The notes below the pieces were generated by a model, which did not search any database, was not told the origin of the DNA, and saw nothing but the letters and a program-made list of their open reading frames with translations. Positions 63,184-64,000 of a stretch of DNA of 64,000 nucleotides are shown here, piece by piece. Source of the stretch: CALVUP01 sp964422195 (GTDB lineage Bacteria > Bacillota_I > Bacilli_A > RF39 > UBA660); NCBI GenBank assembly GCA_964422195.1, contig CAYRAF010000001.1, positions 5,377 to 69,376 on the forward strand, read 5' to 3'. Each line of letters opens with the position of its first letter. Positions within the stretch are counted from its first letter, which is position 1. Position numbers and translations under genes: made by a program.

Positions 63184-63256
63184 ACAATTCACCATCTTCA
63201 TTATAGCACAATCATTTTGTAAAGATTATAAATCGAAAAAAAAAGACAAAAGTTTA

Positions 63257-63284
63257 CAAAAAAAATAGGCCTTTAGCCTATCTC
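63257..63284 (-). terminator. terminator of secG
   Basis: ATAGGC / GCCTAT around TTTA-type loop with eight T residues on the minus strand; overlaps the stop codon. Confidence 0.8.
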
Positions 63285-63499
63285 GCAGTAAATTCCATTA
63301 CTAAACTAATTATAAAGAAAGCAAATCCAAGTAAATAAGTAAGTCTAGTAATCACAAGTTCTGAACCTCTTTCCTTACGATTTTTAAATAAATCAGATGT
63401 ATTACCAGAAAGTATTTGTGCAGCTCCTTCTGCCTTACTACTTTGTAATAATACAATTGTTATTAATAAAATTGATATTACTAAAAGGACTTTCTCCAT
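63278..63499 (-). CDS. secG: preprotein translocase subunit SecG
   Basis: A 73-residue SecG with two membrane helices (about 3-17 and 50-70) joined by the conserved loop SSKAEGAAQILSGNTSDLFKNRKERGSELVITRLT. It assists the SecYE channel. The ATG has AGGAGG. Although adjacent to rnr, a strong hairpin lies between them, so rnr is mostly expressed from its own promoter. Confidence 0.93.
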   Translation of the reverse strand: MEKVLLVISILLITIVLLQSSKAEGAAQILSGNTSDLFKNRKERGSELVITRLTYLLGFAFFIISLVMEFTAR

Positions 63500-63595
63500 G
63501 TTTTTTCCTCCTTTTCACTAGTAATTATAATATCATAAATAAAAGTTTATGTAAAGTTTTACTTATATCTTTTAATGATCACGAATAAATAAAAA

Positions 63596-64000
<405 letters not shown>

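Overview
This is a 64 kb chromosomal stretch from a very AT-rich, low-GC Gram-positive bacterium (Firmicutes/Bacilli or Clostridia grade). The evidence is AGGAGG/GGTGA ribosome sites, a Spo0A response regulator, an AddAB-type helicase-nuclease, the CdaA/CdaR pair, a class III (anaerobic) ribonucleotide reductase and ECF-type ATPases next to truA-rplM-rpsI. An uncultured anaerobic gut lineage is a reasonable guess, but no rRNA is present to fix it. The code is the standard bacterial one: most genes end in TAA or TAG, but TGA is used as a true stop in ATGA overlaps (52379 and 53602). Most genes lie on the minus strand, in short operons closed by clear hairpin-plus-T terminators.

Layout. 1-5.96 kb: end fragment of a dUTPase, nrdD with a divergent Crp/FNR-type regulator, a lipid kinase, and an HtrA protease coupled to an Abi/HEPN protein. 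6-9.7 kb: a ZIP metal transporter and a zinc-ribbon/SPFH pair. 9.8-14 kb: the accessory part, with single genes (histidine phosphatase, guanine deaminase, deoxyribosyltransferase-like protein, methyltransferase, SDR oxidoreductase) stacked behind the 3' end of rpsI. These are separated by repeated att-like modules, and a complete-looking type I toxin-antitoxin locus lies among them. 14-18 kb: rpsI-rplM, a zinc phospholipase-like gene, truA and two degenerate ECF ATPases without EcfT. 18-23 kb: an unusual sigma-70 factor with a large insertion, its small operon, and a membrane thioredoxin. 23-31 kb: an orphan protein, AddAB, and a LOG protein.

31-43 kb: gap with a TGS-domain nucleoside kinase, clpP, the c-di-AMP cyclase cdaA with cdaR, a 2,4-diaminopentanoate dehydrogenase-like enzyme, an M18 aminopeptidase and a 690-residue membrane protein of unknown function. 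43-50 kb: tmRNA, an ABC exporter, a frameshifted cytidine deaminase, a Y-family polymerase, a BRO-domain protein, gpmI and an AAA/DUF4143 ATPase. 50-64 kb: spo0A with an upstream 0A box, pgk-flippase-glycosyltransferase-tpiA, a giant alpha-2-macroglobulin-like surface protein, then smpB-rnr-secG-eno.

How the parts fit: lower glycolysis is nearly complete (gap, pgk, tpiA, gpmI, eno), and ribosome rescue is complete (ssrA, smpB, rnr). The most unusual material is the rpsI-anchored cassette array with its iterons and type I TA locus. Next are the ATPase-dead ECF pair that has lost its membrane partner, and the inserted sigma factor.
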